Assembly: GCA_963774745.1 (NCBI GenBank)
Contig: CAVZGE010000004.1
Location: 48,632 to 112,631 of the forward strand
DNA from: Prado023 sp963774745
GTDB lineage: Bacteria > Actinomycetota > Actinomycetes > S36-B12 > CAIYMF01
Direction: 5' to 3'
Length of the DNA stretch: 64,000 bases
How positions within the stretch are numbered: position 1 is the stretch's first letter; each line of letters starts with the position of its first letter. The translations under genes were made by a program, and so were the position numbers. The notes beneath the pieces were generated by a model. That model saw only the letters and a list, made by a program, of their open reading frames with translations. It had not been told where the DNA came from and searched no databases. Positions 43,532-52,507 of this stretch are shown here, one piece after another.

Positions 43532-45550
43532 TCACTGCGGGGCGGTCCCGGGCAGTCGGGCCACGACCCCGGCATCCTCCACCCAGAGGGAGCCGTCAGG
43601 GCCGACGCGCACCCGGGCAGCGACCGGCAGTGCTGCGCGGCTGACCTCACCCGAGGGCCGGATGCACACGAGCTCCGGCACTGCCGGTGCCACGCCGCAC
43701 ACCCGCCCGTCGGGTGCGGGCATGAGCCACTCCAGGTACCCGGCTGCCGGGAACGTGCTCCACGTGCCGTCCGCATACCGGGCGACGACAGGCTTCTCGG
43801 AGACGGAGTCCCCCTCGGTGAGCAGCGCCCAGTACCCCCCATCCGGGGCCACGGCGATGCCGGAGGCGCCCGTCCCCGGATAGGGGATCGGGGACCACGA
43901 GCCGTCCCAGCGCATGAGGGACGGGACCGTGCAGTAGTCCGCGCGCTGCCCCTCGCAGATGGTCGCCCAGATGGTGCCGTCGATGCCGGCGGTCAACGAG
44001 GTCAGCGACCACGGTGGGCCCGGCAGTGGGACGGAGAACCGCGTCCCGTCGGCGCGCACCAGGCTGACGCTGCTGCCGTCGGGATCCTCGCCGGCGTACC
44101 ACCGCGACCATCCCGGCCAGATCGCCTCCACCGCCCAGATGCCCGCATCCGGGCCGGCCAGGAGCCACCCGTCGACGCGGTCGCGCGGGATGACGACCTG
44201 CTCGTCCCCGTCGAACCTGGCCACGCCGACGCCCGCGATGGCCCAGACAGCTCCATCGGCGGCGAGGGCGAGTCCCGAGTCCGAGCCCCAGTCCATCTGG
44301 GAGCCGCCCTGCCATCCCAGCCCCGTCAACCTCCGTCGCCACAGCCCGTCCCGGAACTGCAGGATGGCCTCCTCCCCGCCCGCCCAGACCTCGTCGGCGG
44401 ACACGACCAGCAGCCCGGCCACGGGCGAGCCGATCCCCCGATCCGGGGCGGCCCACAGGCGGGTCAGCTGATCACCGGCGAGCCGGAGGAGGCCGGAGGA
44501 GTCCGCGACGAGCACGTCGTTGCCCGCGATGCCCACCCCGACGGCCGGGGGACCATCGACCTGCGCGATCGGCCGCCACTGCCCCGAGCGGCCCCGGACC
44601 AGTCCCGCGGGGCCGACCACCCACACCGTCCCGTCCGCTGCCACCGACATGAGCACCGACGCGGGATCGCGCGGGCCGCGTACCGACGTGACCGGTGGCA
44701 GCGTCCGCCACGACCGGCCGTCGAACCGGCGCACGTCGGGCCCGGAACGGACCAGCACCCCCCCGGTCGGGTCGGTCAGGAGCTCGTCGGCGAACGGTGG
44801 CGCCCCGGGCCCGTCCATCGCGGTCCACCGGTCACCGTCGAGGCGCATGACCGTCTGTTCCAGCTCTCCGTCGGAGAGCAGGACCTGACCGATGGACCAC
44901 ATGGTGCCCTCGGTGTCGCGGCTGATCATCGCGGCACCGGTGATCGTGTCGTCCCCCACCAGGGTCCATGGTCCCCCGGCTGAGCGTGCCACCCCGGCCA
45001 CGCTGCTGACCCACACCTCGGCTCCGACCTCGACCAGGCCGTTGATCCCGCGAGCCTCGCCACCGCGATACGCCGCCGGAACGGGGAGATCGCGCACGAA
45101 GCTCCGACCGTCGAAGAGCCGCACGCGTTCCGGCTCGACGAGCCAGACCCCCCCGTTCCCGGAGGGCACCATCGAGCGCATCGTCGCGAACACCGCGTCA
45201 TCGGCCACATCCCATGTCCGTGCGGCACCGGTGGCGGGGTCGACCCGGGTGAGCTGCCAGGGGCCGTGCAGCCACACCGCACCGGTGCCATCCACAACCA
45301 TCGACTCCACCCCGGGGGCGTTCACCAGCTCGACCCCGGTGGGCGTCAGCTCCGAGACGACGGGCACAGGCGCCCAGGGTGAGCGGACACCATCGGTCAG
45401 CACACCGGTCGGCGACGGCCAGTCCGACGCGACCGCCGCGGGGCGCTCCGGCGACTGGGTGGTGCCATCAGGCCCTGCCTGGTTCACCGACCACGTCACC
45501 AGCAGCAGCGCGCCGAGCCCGGCGCACAGTCCCGCAACCCGGTACCCCAT
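43532..45550 (-). CDS. Exported or membrane-anchored beta-propeller protein
   Basis: A 672-residue protein with one N-terminal hydrophobic segment (VAGLCAGLGALLLVTWSVNQ), which is either a signal anchor or an uncleaved signal, then a Pro/Ser linker. The remainder is a series of Trp/Gly blades of the form ADGTVWVVGPAGLVRGRSGQ, at least eight. They resemble two-component-regulator-type or YCF48-like propellers. GGAGG lies six bases before ATG 45550. Four Cys residues occur. The function is unknown; a sensor or surface-binding role is possible. Confidence 0.7.
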   Translation of the reverse strand: MGYRVAGLCAGLGALLLVTWSVNQAGPDGTTQSPERPAAVASDWPSPTGVLTDGVRSPWAPVPVVSELTPTGVELVNAPGVESMVVDGTGAVWLHGPWQLTRVDPATGAARTWDVADDAVFATMRSMVPSGNGGVWLVEPERVRLFDGRSFVRDLPVPAAYRGGEARGINGLVEVGAEVWVSSVAGVARSAGGPWTLVGDDTITGAAMISRDTEGTMWSIGQVLLSDGELEQTVMRLDGDRWTAMDGPGAPPFADELLTDPTGGVLVRSGPDVRRFDGRSWRTLPPVTSVRGPRDPASVLMSVAADGTVWVVGPAGLVRGRSGQWRPIAQVDGPPAVGVGIAGNDVLVADSSGLLRLAGDQLTRLWAAPDRGIGSPVAGLLVVSADEVWAGGEEAILQFRDGLWRRRLTGLGWQGGSQMDWGSDSGLALAADGAVWAIAGVGVARFDGDEQVVIPRDRVDGWLLAGPDAGIWAVEAIWPGWSRWYAGEDPDGSSVSLVRADGTRFSVPLPGPPWSLTSLTAGIDGTIWATICEGQRADYCTVPSLMRWDGSWSPIPYPGTGASGIAVAPDGGYWALLTEGDSVSEKPVVARYADGTWSTFPAAGYLEWLMPAPDGRVCGVAPAVPELVCIRPSGEVSRAALPVAARVRVGPDGSLWVEDAGVVARLPGTAPQ

Positions 45551-45647
45551 GTGCCACCTCCGACCTGAGGGACGCCGTCCACCACAGACGAGATCACGCC
45601 CTGAGCCGTCCCGCCAGAGGACTCGGTCCCCCGTCCCGGCGCCGCCG

Positions 45648-46592
45648 TCAGCCGAGAAGGATCGGGTGGGTGTCGAACCGGGCCTCGAGGTCGCGCGCCA
45701 CCGCGTCCATCAGGTCCAGCACGGTGCGGTCGAACGTGGTGCTGGTGATCACCTGGACACCGTGGCGGTGGCACTGCTCCACGATGTAGTCGTCGAGCTC
45801 CCGGATGGCGTCCATCCGCTGGAGGTGCTCGGTGGGCTTGCGGTCGCCCTCGAGGAACCGCTTGATGAACCGGCCCCGATGCTCCTCGGCGCTGCCCACG
45901 GTCAGCACGTAGGTGAACAGCGGGAAGTCCGCCTCGAGGGCCTGCAGGCCGGGCACGATGTGCACCCCGTTGATCATCACCTGCTGGCCCTCCTTGACCG
46001 AGCGCCGGGCCAGCGCCACGGTGCCGTGCTGGACGATCCGCGCCTGCTCCTCGTAGGCGAACAGCAGCCGGTTGCCGGTCAGGTTGCTCTTGAGCATCTT
46101 GGCCGCGGAGAACGAGCTCTGCGACAGCGCCGGGAACAGGTCGGGGTTGATCACGCTGCGGATGACGGCGCGGACCTGGTCGGTGCTGATCACCACCGAG
46201 ATGCCCAGGCGGTCGGCGACCTCCTGGCTGATGGTCGACTTGCCGACGCCCGAGGATCCACCGACGGCCACGACCAGCGGCTGCCCGCTGGTACGCACCC
46301 ACCGCCGGATCCGCACCCGGCGCTCCACATCCGTGAGCCCATCAGCCAGCAGGACGTCACTGATCCGGGCGAACACCTCGTCGCGGCGGACCGTTGCCGC
46401 GGGGTCGGCGGGGTCGGCGGGGTCGGCGGCCGGTGCGTGCGCCCCCTCGATGACCTGGACGACCCGGGATGCGGCGCTGTCCGCCGGGTCGGACTCCATG
46501 CCTGCCTTCATCATCCAGCGGGCGATCATGCCCACGGAGAGTGGGACCCGACGATCATCGAGATCCTGCATGAACAGCGTGGCATCCGGCAC
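45648..46592 (-). CDS. 2-phosphoglycerate-kinase-like P-loop protein with ATP-cone-like N-terminus
   Basis: A 314-residue protein. The N-terminal 50 residues (DRRVPLSVGMIARWMMKAGM) resemble an ATP-cone region. An Ala-Asp-Pro tandem linker (46402-46428, three 9-bp units) follows, and then the P-loop GGSSGVGKSTISQEVADRLG. Other conserved pieces are ISTDQVRAVIRSVI and MINGVHIVPGLQ. This combination matches archaeal 2-phosphoglycerate kinase, an enzyme of cyclic 2,3-bisphosphoglycerate synthesis; a companion cyclic-2,3-BPG synthetase is not in the window. GTG 46592 or ATG 46571 may be the start. Confidence 0.75.
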   Translation of the reverse strand: MPDATLFMQDLDDRRVPLSVGMIARWMMKAGMESDPADSAASRVVQVIEGAHAPAADPADPADPAATVRRDEVFARISDVLLADGLTDVERRVRIRRWVRTSGQPLVVAVGGSSGVGKSTISQEVADRLGISVVISTDQVRAVIRSVINPDLFPALSQSSFSAAKMLKSNLTGNRLLFAYEEQARIVQHGTVALARRSVKEGQQVMINGVHIVPGLQALEADFPLFTYVLTVGSAEEHRGRFIKRFLEGDRKPTEHLQRMDAIRELDDYIVEQCHRHGVQVITSTTFDRTVLDLMDAVARDLEARFDTHPILLG

Positions 46593-46682
46593 GGGACAAA
46601 CGTACGCCGTGGGGACGCCCGGGTTCGGCCCACACAGGGGTGGACCGGCCCGCGTTGGCCGCGTGCCGGTTGGTGCCGGCGG

Positions 46683-48209
46683 TCAGGCCAGGGCGGCGTC
46701 GATCCGCGCCAGGGTGCGCTCCCGGCCGAGGAGCTCGATCGACTCGAACAGCGGCGGCGAGACCCTCCGGCCGGTGACGGCCACCCGCAGGGAGCCGAAC
46801 GCCACCTTCGGCTTGAGCCCGAGGCCCTCGATCAGGGCAGCACGAAGGGCTGCCTCGACCTCGGCTGCCGTCCACCCGTCCAGGCCCGCCAACGCGTCGC
46901 GGGCGGCGCTCAGCACGGACTCGGAACCCGGGCCGAGCATCCGGGCCGCGTCGTCGGGGTCGGGGGTGAAGGAGGCCTCGTCGACGAACAGGAAGCCGAG
47001 CATGCCCACGGCCTGGCCGAGGGTCTCCATCCGCTCCTGGACCAGCGGGATCGCCGCTGCCAGCGTCTGCGCGTCCCGCTCGGACACCGGGTCGCGCAGG
47101 ACGCCGCCCTCGACCAGCACCAGCTGGACCCGGCGCGCCAGCTCGGCGGGGGGCAGCGCGCGCATCCAGTCTGCGTTGATGGCGGTGCACTTCTTGAGGT
47201 CGAAGCGCGCCGGGTTGGCGCTGACCCGCTCCAGCGCGAACGCGGCAGCCATCTGCTCCTTGGAGAAGAACTCGCGGTCCTCGCCCATCGACCAGCCCAG
47301 CAGCGCGAGGTAGTTCAGCAGTCCCTCGGGGAGGAACCCCTCCTGGCGGTACAGGTTCAGGCTCGACTGCGGGTCGCGCTTGGACAGCTTCTTGTTGCCC
47401 TCGCCCATCACGTAGGGCAGGTGCCCGAACCGCGGCGTGGTGCCGTCGGAGACGCCGATCTCGGCCAGCGCGTCGTACAGGGCGATCTGCCGCGGGGTGC
47501 TCGAGAGCAGGTCCTCCCCGCGCAGCACGTGCGTGATCCGCATGAGCGCGTCGTCGACGGGGTTGACCAGCGTGTAGAGCGGCTCGCCGTTGCCGCGAAC
47601 CAGGACGAAGTCCGGGACGTGCTCGGGGGCGAACGTCACCGGTCCGCGGACGAGGTCGTCCCAGCTGAGCTCGGTCCCGGGCATCCGGAAGCGCAGGGCC
47701 GGCCTGCGCCCCTCGGCCCGGTGCGCCTCGGCCTCCTCGGCAGCGAGATCACGGCAGTGGCCGTCGTACCCGGGGGTGCGGCCCTCCTTGCGGGCCTGCT
47801 CGCGGCGGACCTCGAGCTCCTCAGGGGTGCAGAAGCACTCGTAGGCCCGGCCGGCGGCCAGCAGGTCGCGGGCGGCGTTCGCGTAGACCTCGAGGCGTCG
47901 CGACTGCCGGTAGGGGCCGTACGCGCCGCCCAGGCCAGGGCCCTCGTCCCAGTCCAGCCCCAGCCAGGTCAGTGCGGCCAGCAGCTGCTCGTAGGACTCC
48001 TCGGTGTCGCGCGCGGAGTCGGTGTCCTCGATCCGGAACACGAACGTGCCGCCCGTGTGCCGGGCGTAGGCCCAGTTGAACAGGGCCGTGCGGACCATCC
48101 CGACGTGCGGGTTCCCGGTCGGCGAGGGGCAGAACCGGACGCGGACGTCCGGGTTGCTGGCGCGGGCGGGCAGGTCGACGGGTGCGAGGACATCAAGGGG
48201 CTCAGACAT
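46683..48209 (-). CDS. gltX: Glutamyl-tRNA synthetase
   Basis: A 508-residue class I synthetase. The HIGH-type motif is FCPSPTGNPHVGMVRTALFN, with PHVG at 34-37, and the KMSKS motif appears as NKKLSKRD near residue 274. VFRIEDTDSARDTEESYEQL and NPVDDALMRITHVLRGEDL are typical of GltX. It starts at ATG 48209. tRNA-Glu and tRNA-Gln are nearby. In actinobacteria GltX usually also charges tRNA-Gln with Glu for later amidation; no GlnRS or GatCAB is in this window. Confidence 0.96.
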   Translation of the reverse strand: MSEPLDVLAPVDLPARASNPDVRVRFCPSPTGNPHVGMVRTALFNWAYARHTGGTFVFRIEDTDSARDTEESYEQLLAALTWLGLDWDEGPGLGGAYGPYRQSRRLEVYANAARDLLAAGRAYECFCTPEELEVRREQARKEGRTPGYDGHCRDLAAEEAEAHRAEGRRPALRFRMPGTELSWDDLVRGPVTFAPEHVPDFVLVRGNGEPLYTLVNPVDDALMRITHVLRGEDLLSSTPRQIALYDALAEIGVSDGTTPRFGHLPYVMGEGNKKLSKRDPQSSLNLYRQEGFLPEGLLNYLALLGWSMGEDREFFSKEQMAAAFALERVSANPARFDLKKCTAINADWMRALPPAELARRVQLVLVEGGVLRDPVSERDAQTLAAAIPLVQERMETLGQAVGMLGFLFVDEASFTPDPDDAARMLGPGSESVLSAARDALAGLDGWTAAEVEAALRAALIEGLGLKPKVAFGSLRVAVTGRRVSPPLFESIELLGRERTLARIDAALA

Positions 48210-48320
48210 GATGGGCGAATCCTACCGGCGCCCCACGTGGGTCCCGAGTCCTCACGCACGACCCGCGCCCGGACCCCGTTGCCCACCCGCCCGCCTGCCA
48301 CCCGCCCGCGAGTCCCTCTG

Positions 48321-48388
48321 CAGACTCTCCACTTCCCTTCGGACTCTCCAGTCCGATCGGGAGGGTCCGAGGTGAAGTGCAGAGTCTG
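48321..48388. other. Long imperfect hairpin upstream of gltX
   Basis: Arms 48321-48349 and 48360-48388 (29 nt each) match at 25 of 29 positions around a 10-nt loop. The left arm begins CAGACTCTCCACTTCCC. It lies in the 271-bp gap between the FAH gene and gltX, about 110 bp before gltX. It may be a terminator for cimA-FAH, a structured leader or processing site, or a dispersed palindrome. The remainder of this gap has low-complexity GGCCGG repeats and no gene. Confidence 0.6.
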
Positions 48389-48480
48389 GCGACAAGGGGG
48401 CCCGGAAGGCTGCGGCCGGCGGCCGGGAAGCCGTGGCCGGATGGCGGTCGGCGGGAAGCGGCCGGCGGGAAGTGGTCGGG

Positions 48481-49245
48481 TCAGCGGACCCGGTTGACCA
48501 GCGTGCCCAGGCCGGCGACCGTCACGGCCACCTCGTCGCCGGCGGTGAGCGGCCCGACGCCGGCGGGGGTGCCGGTGAGGATCACGTCGCCGGGCAGCAG
48601 CGTCATCACCGCCGACACCGCCTCTACGAGCGCGGGCACCGAGTGGATGAGGGTGGCGGTGGACGCGTTCTGCGTGACCACGCCGTTCACCTCGCACTCG
48701 ACGACGACGTCGGTGGCGTCCAGGTCGGTGTCGATCCAGGGCCCCAGCGGGCAGAACGTGTCGAAGCCCTTGGCCCGGGTCCACTGGCCGTCGGAGCGCT
48801 GCAGGTCGCGGGCCGTCACGTCGTTGGCGCACGTGTAGCCCAGGATCACCGATGCCGCCTGGTCGGCCGGCACGCGACGGCACATCCGGCCGATCACGAC
48901 GGCGAGCTCAGCCTCATAGTGCACCTCGGCGGACTCCGGCGGCAGGACGATCGGGTCGTCCGGACCGATCAGGGCCGTGGTCGGCTTGAGGAACATCAGC
49001 GGGCGCTGCGGTGCCTGGCCACCCATCTCGGCGGCATGGTCGGCGTAGTTCTTCCCGATGCCGATGATCTTGCTCGGGATCACCGGCGCCAGCAGGCGCA
49101 CCGCGTCGAGGTCGTGCACCGTCCCCGTCGTCGTCAGCTGCTCACCCGGGACTGCGAACGGGTGGCCCGGGAGCTCCAGTACCTCCGAGCCCTCGACCAC
49201 GCCGTAGCGGACCAGGCCCTCGTGCGAGTAGCGCGCGATCCTCAT
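48481..49245 (-). CDS. Fumarylacetoacetate hydrolase family protein
   Basis: A 254-residue FAH-fold enzyme. Metal-binding and active-site pieces include IIGIGKNYADHAAEMG, EVHYEAELAVVIGR (Glu ligands), GYTCANDVTARDLQ and LTGTPAGVGPLTAGDEV. The N-terminus MRIARYSHEGLVRYGVV is of the YcgM/FAHD1 type, acting on acylpyruvates or oxaloacetate; the substrate here is undetermined. Its ATG overlaps the cimA stop in ATGA, implying coupling. Confidence 0.9.
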   Translation of the reverse strand: MRIARYSHEGLVRYGVVEGSEVLELPGHPFAVPGEQLTTTGTVHDLDAVRLLAPVIPSKIIGIGKNYADHAAEMGGQAPQRPLMFLKPTTALIGPDDPIVLPPESAEVHYEAELAVVIGRMCRRVPADQAASVILGYTCANDVTARDLQRSDGQWTRAKGFDTFCPLGPWIDTDLDATDVVVECEVNGVVTQNASTATLIHSVPALVEAVSAVMTLLPGDVILTGTPAGVGPLTAGDEVAVTVAGLGTLVNRVR

Positions 49246-50901
49246 GCGCCGACCCCCCGGCTGGTCCCCTCACCGAGCACCCCGACCGAGGCGCCGCCGG
49301 CAACGCCGTCCGGCGGGACGACACCGGCACGCATCAGCCCGTAGTCCACGGCGTCGACGATCGCCAGCCACGAGGCCACGATCACGTTCTCGTGCACGCC
49401 GACGGTCGACCAGCTGCCCTCGGCGTCGTCGGTCTGGATCAGCACCCGGGTGACCGCGTCGGTGCCCTTGGCGCCGGGGACGATCCGGACCTTGTAGTCG
49501 ACCAGCTCCAGCCCGGCGACCTCCGGGTAGATCTGCTCGAGCGCGGTCCGCAGGGCGTTGTCCAGGGCGTTGACCGGGCCGTTGCCCTCCCCCACCCGGA
49601 CGATCCGCTGCCCGCCGGCGTGCACCTTGACGATCGCCTCGGAGCCGTGGCCGTCGCCGTTGACCTGCGGGGAGACGATGGTGCGCCAGGACTCGACGTC
49701 GAAGTACCGGCGCCGCTCACCGGGCAGCTCGTCGCGCATGACCAGCTCGAACGACGCGTCGGCCGCCTCGTAGGTCCAGCCCTGCGACTCGCGGGTCTTG
49801 ACCGTCTCGACCACCCGGGCCAGGGCCGCGGGGTCCGAGGCGATGTCCACGCCCAGCTCGCGGCCCTTGAGCTCGACGGTGGCCCGACCGGCCATCTCGG
49901 TGACGAGGATCCGGGTGTCGTTGCCGACCAGCCGCGGGTCGATGTGGCTGTACAGCTCCTCGTTGACCTTCAGCGCCGAGGCGTGCAACCCGGCCTTGTG
50001 GGCGAACGACGAGACCCCGACGTACGCCTGGTGGGTGTTCGGCGGCAGGTTGGTGATGTCGGCCAGCGCATGGCTGATCCGCTTGGACTCGCGCAGGTTG
50101 CCCTCCGGGCAGGGCCTTGATGCCCAGCTTGAGCTCCAGGCTCGCGACAACAGAGAAGAGGTCGGCGTTGCCCGTGCGCTCGCCGTAACCGTTGGCCGTG
50201 CACTGCACGTGGGTGACGCCGGCCTCGACCGCGGCGAGGGTGTTCGCGACGGCGCAGGACGTGTCGTCCTGGCAGTGGATGCCCAGCCGGACGCCCGAAC
50301 GCTCGCGCACGTCCTCGACCGTGCGGTAGATGCCCAGCGGGAGCATCCCGCCATTGGTGTCGCACATGACGCCCACGCTCGCGCCCGCATCGAACGCGGT
50401 CTTCAGCAGCGCCACCCCGTAGTCGCGATCGTGCTTGTACCCGTCGAAGAAGTGCTCGCAGTCGACGAACACCCGCCGGCCGTTGCGCACGAAGAAGTCG
50501 ACGGTGTCGCGCACCATCGCGAGGTTCTCCTCGTTCGTGGTGCGCAGGGCCTCCTTGACATGGCGCACGTCGGACTTGGCCACCAGGCACACCACGGGCG
50601 CCTGCGAGTCCAGAAGCGCGCGGACCTGGGCGTCGTCGGCCACGTTGATGCCGGGCTTGCGGGTCGCGCCGAACGCGACGAGCTGGGCGTTGGCGAGCTT
50701 CAGCTCGCCCGCCGCGGCACGCGCGAAGAACTCCGTGTCCTTGGGCATCGCGCCCGGCCAGCCGCCCTCGATGAACCCCACGCCCAGCTCGTCGAGCAGG
50801 CGCGCCACGGCCAGCTTGTCGCTGACCGAGTACGAGATGCCCTCACGCTGGGCCCCGTCGCGCAGGGTCGTGTCGAAGACGTGGAATGCGTCGCGGTCCA
50901 T
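49242..50901 (-). CDS. cimA: Citramalate synthase CimA, with an apparent single-base frameshift
   Basis: CimA condenses pyruvate and acetyl-CoA to citramalate, the threonine-independent entry to isoleucine. ATG 50901 begins MDRDAFHVFDTTLRDGAQRE with the DTTLRDG signature. The frame continues about 265 residues to KLGIKALPG, then shifts: residues resume as EGNLRESKRISHALADITNL in another frame up to 49242. Removing one C of 50105-50106 (CCTCCGGG, plus strand) gives 552 intact residues with a complete C-terminal regulatory domain. Both halves are well conserved, so a sequencing indel is more likely than decay, but a real mutation would break the pathway. An Ile-rich leader precedes it. Confidence 0.85.
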
Positions 50902-50920
50902 GGTGCCCCTCCAACAGAAA

Positions 50921-50947
50921 ACCCCCTGGCCCGAAGGCGTAGGGGGT
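50921..50947 (-). terminator. cimA attenuator terminator
   Basis: ACCCCCT (50921-50927) pairs with AGGGGGT (50941-50947) and GGC/GCC with a CGAA loop extends it (on the RNA: ACCCCCT-ac-GCC-TTCG-GGCC-AGGGGGT). It is followed on the minus strand by TTTTCTGTT (50912-50920), an intrinsic terminator before cimA. A perfect upstream hairpin at 50950-50981, with the leader stop codon in its loop, could act as pause stem. Confidence 0.8.
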
Positions 50948-50965
50948 CAGCGCGCTGCGTCTGCG

Positions 50966-51010
50966 TCAGACGTCAGCGCGCTTGCCGATAATGATCGCCG
51001 ATGCGGCCAT
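50966..51010 (-). CDS. cimA leader peptide, MAASAIIIGKRADV
   Basis: A 14-codon ORF starting ATG 51010, with three successive isoleucine codons (ATC ATT ATC). It lies 53 bp past ilvE, upstream of a perfect hairpin and an intrinsic terminator. Codon content matching the pathway product, followed by a terminator, is the hallmark of ribosome-mediated attenuation. No clear Shine-Dalgarno is visible. Confidence 0.75.
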   Translation of the reverse strand: MAASAIIIGKRADV

Positions 51011-51062
51011 GGCGGCATCATGCCACGCCCGCCCCGCGCAGCGCGAGCCCCCCGGGCCGGGG

Positions 51063-52244
51063 TCACCCGATCCGGTGGATCCAGCCGAACGGGTCCTCGC
51101 CACGACCGGTCTGGATGTCGAGCAGGGCGTGGCGCAGCTTCATGGTGACGGGGCCGGGTTGGCCGTCTCCAACGGTCCACTCGGCTGACGCGGACTTCAC
51201 CGACCCGACTGGGGTGACCACGGCGGCCGTCCCGCACGCGAACACCTCGGAGATCTCACCGCTCGCGTTGCCCGCCTGCCACTGCGCGACCGAGATCCGC
51301 TCCTCCGAGGCTGGGATGCCCAGGCTGCCGGCGAGCGTGAGCAGCGAGTCGCGGGTGACACCCGGAAGCAGGGTGCCGGTGAGCTCAGGAGTCACGAGTC
51401 GCGCCGACTCGCCATGGCCGAAGACGAACATGAGGTTCATGCCGCCCATCTCCTCGACCCAGCGCCGCTCGATCGCGTCGAGCCAGACGACCTGGTCGCA
51501 GCCCTGCTCGGCGGCGTGCGCCTGGGCGACGAGCGAGGCTGCGTAGTTGCCCGAGCACTTGGCCTCCCCGGTTCCGCCCGGAGCCGCGCGGACGAACTCC
51601 GTGGACAGCCAGACACTCACCGGCTTCACGCCGCGGGGGAAGTAGGCGCCGGCTGGGGAGGCGACCAGCAGGAAGGTGTAGGCGTTGGCCGGGCGAACGC
51701 CCAGCCCGATCTCGGTCGCGAACTCGAAGGGCCGCAGGTAGAGGCTCTTCTCCGGGTCATCTGCCACCCAGGCGGCATCCGCGCGAACCAGGGCCTCGAC
51801 CGAGCCGAGGAAGATGTCCTCGGGCAGCTCGGCCATGGCCAACCGCCGCGCGCTGCGGGCGAACCGTGCGGCGTTGGCCTCCGGCCGGAACGCGTTCAGC
51901 GACCCATCCGGATGCCGATAGGCCTTGAGCCCCTCGAAGATGGACTGCCCGTAGTGGATGAACATGCTGTCGGGGTCGATCGGCAGGGGGGCATAGTCCA
52001 CCAGCTCGGGCTCGCCCCAGCCGCCAGCCACCGACCAGTCTGCGCGGACCATGTGATCGGTGAAGTACCGGCCGAACCCGGGGTCGGCGAGGATCGCCGC
52101 CCGCTGCTCCTCCGGCAGGACCGCGCCGGTGCTGCGGTCGGCGACCTTTGCAGCCACCCGTCCGGTCACCGGGTACAGGTCGATGCCGGCTGCGGACATC
52201 TCGGCTGCGCTGCGGTACCAGGGGGTGGCTGCGTCGGTGGTCAT
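51063..52244 (-). CDS. ilvE: Branched-chain amino acid aminotransferase IlvE
   Basis: A 393-residue class IV PLP enzyme that transaminates the 2-oxoacids of Leu, Ile and Val. It shows FIHYGQSIFEGLKAYRHPDG, YLRPFEFATEIGLGVRPA and the PLP-lysine region GEAKCSGNYAASLVAQAHAA (Lys near residue 229). C-terminal EVFACGTAAVVTPVGSV binds the phosphate. The start MTTDAATPWYRS (ATG 52244) was chosen over an in-frame upstream start with an atypical N-terminus. It lies 263 bp downstream of leuB. Confidence 0.95.
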   Translation of the reverse strand: MTTDAATPWYRSAAEMSAAGIDLYPVTGRVAAKVADRSTGAVLPEEQRAAILADPGFGRYFTDHMVRADWSVAGGWGEPELVDYAPLPIDPDSMFIHYGQSIFEGLKAYRHPDGSLNAFRPEANAARFARSARRLAMAELPEDIFLGSVEALVRADAAWVADDPEKSLYLRPFEFATEIGLGVRPANAYTFLLVASPAGAYFPRGVKPVSVWLSTEFVRAAPGGTGEAKCSGNYAASLVAQAHAAEQGCDQVVWLDAIERRWVEEMGGMNLMFVFGHGESARLVTPELTGTLLPGVTRDSLLTLAGSLGIPASEERISVAQWQAGNASGEISEVFACGTAAVVTPVGSVKSASAEWTVGDGQPGPVTMKLRHALLDIQTGRGEDPFGWIHRIG

Positions 52245-52379
52245 GGGCCGAAGTATCCCTGATCCCAGCATCCGGTCGCGAGCTTGTCCGACTGATGGGA
52301 CGTGCACCCGTCAATGCCCACCCGACCACTCGACGCCAGCCACCTGCAGGACGGCCCCCACCCCCAACCCCCACCCGGT

Positions 52380-52427
52380 GATCCATTCGGGTTACGCAGC
52401 CTAGAGAGTCCGCAACCTGAATGGATC
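52380..52427. terminator. Hairpin in the leuB-ilvE gap
   Basis: GATCCATTCGGGTT (52380-52393) pairs with AACCTGAATGGATC (52414-52427) over 14 bp with one G-T pair and a 20-nt loop. It lies 81 bp past leuB on the minus strand and 136 bp before ilvE. It may end leuB transcripts or be an RNA control site for ilvE. The rest of the 263-bp gap shows no gene. Confidence 0.5.
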
Positions 52428-52507
52428 ATGGCTGCGGCCAGGAACGGGAAGGCGAAATCGACCCCTGCCCACGCGGACATCGGACCGGGTGGGCGACCTG
52501 CGCCGGA

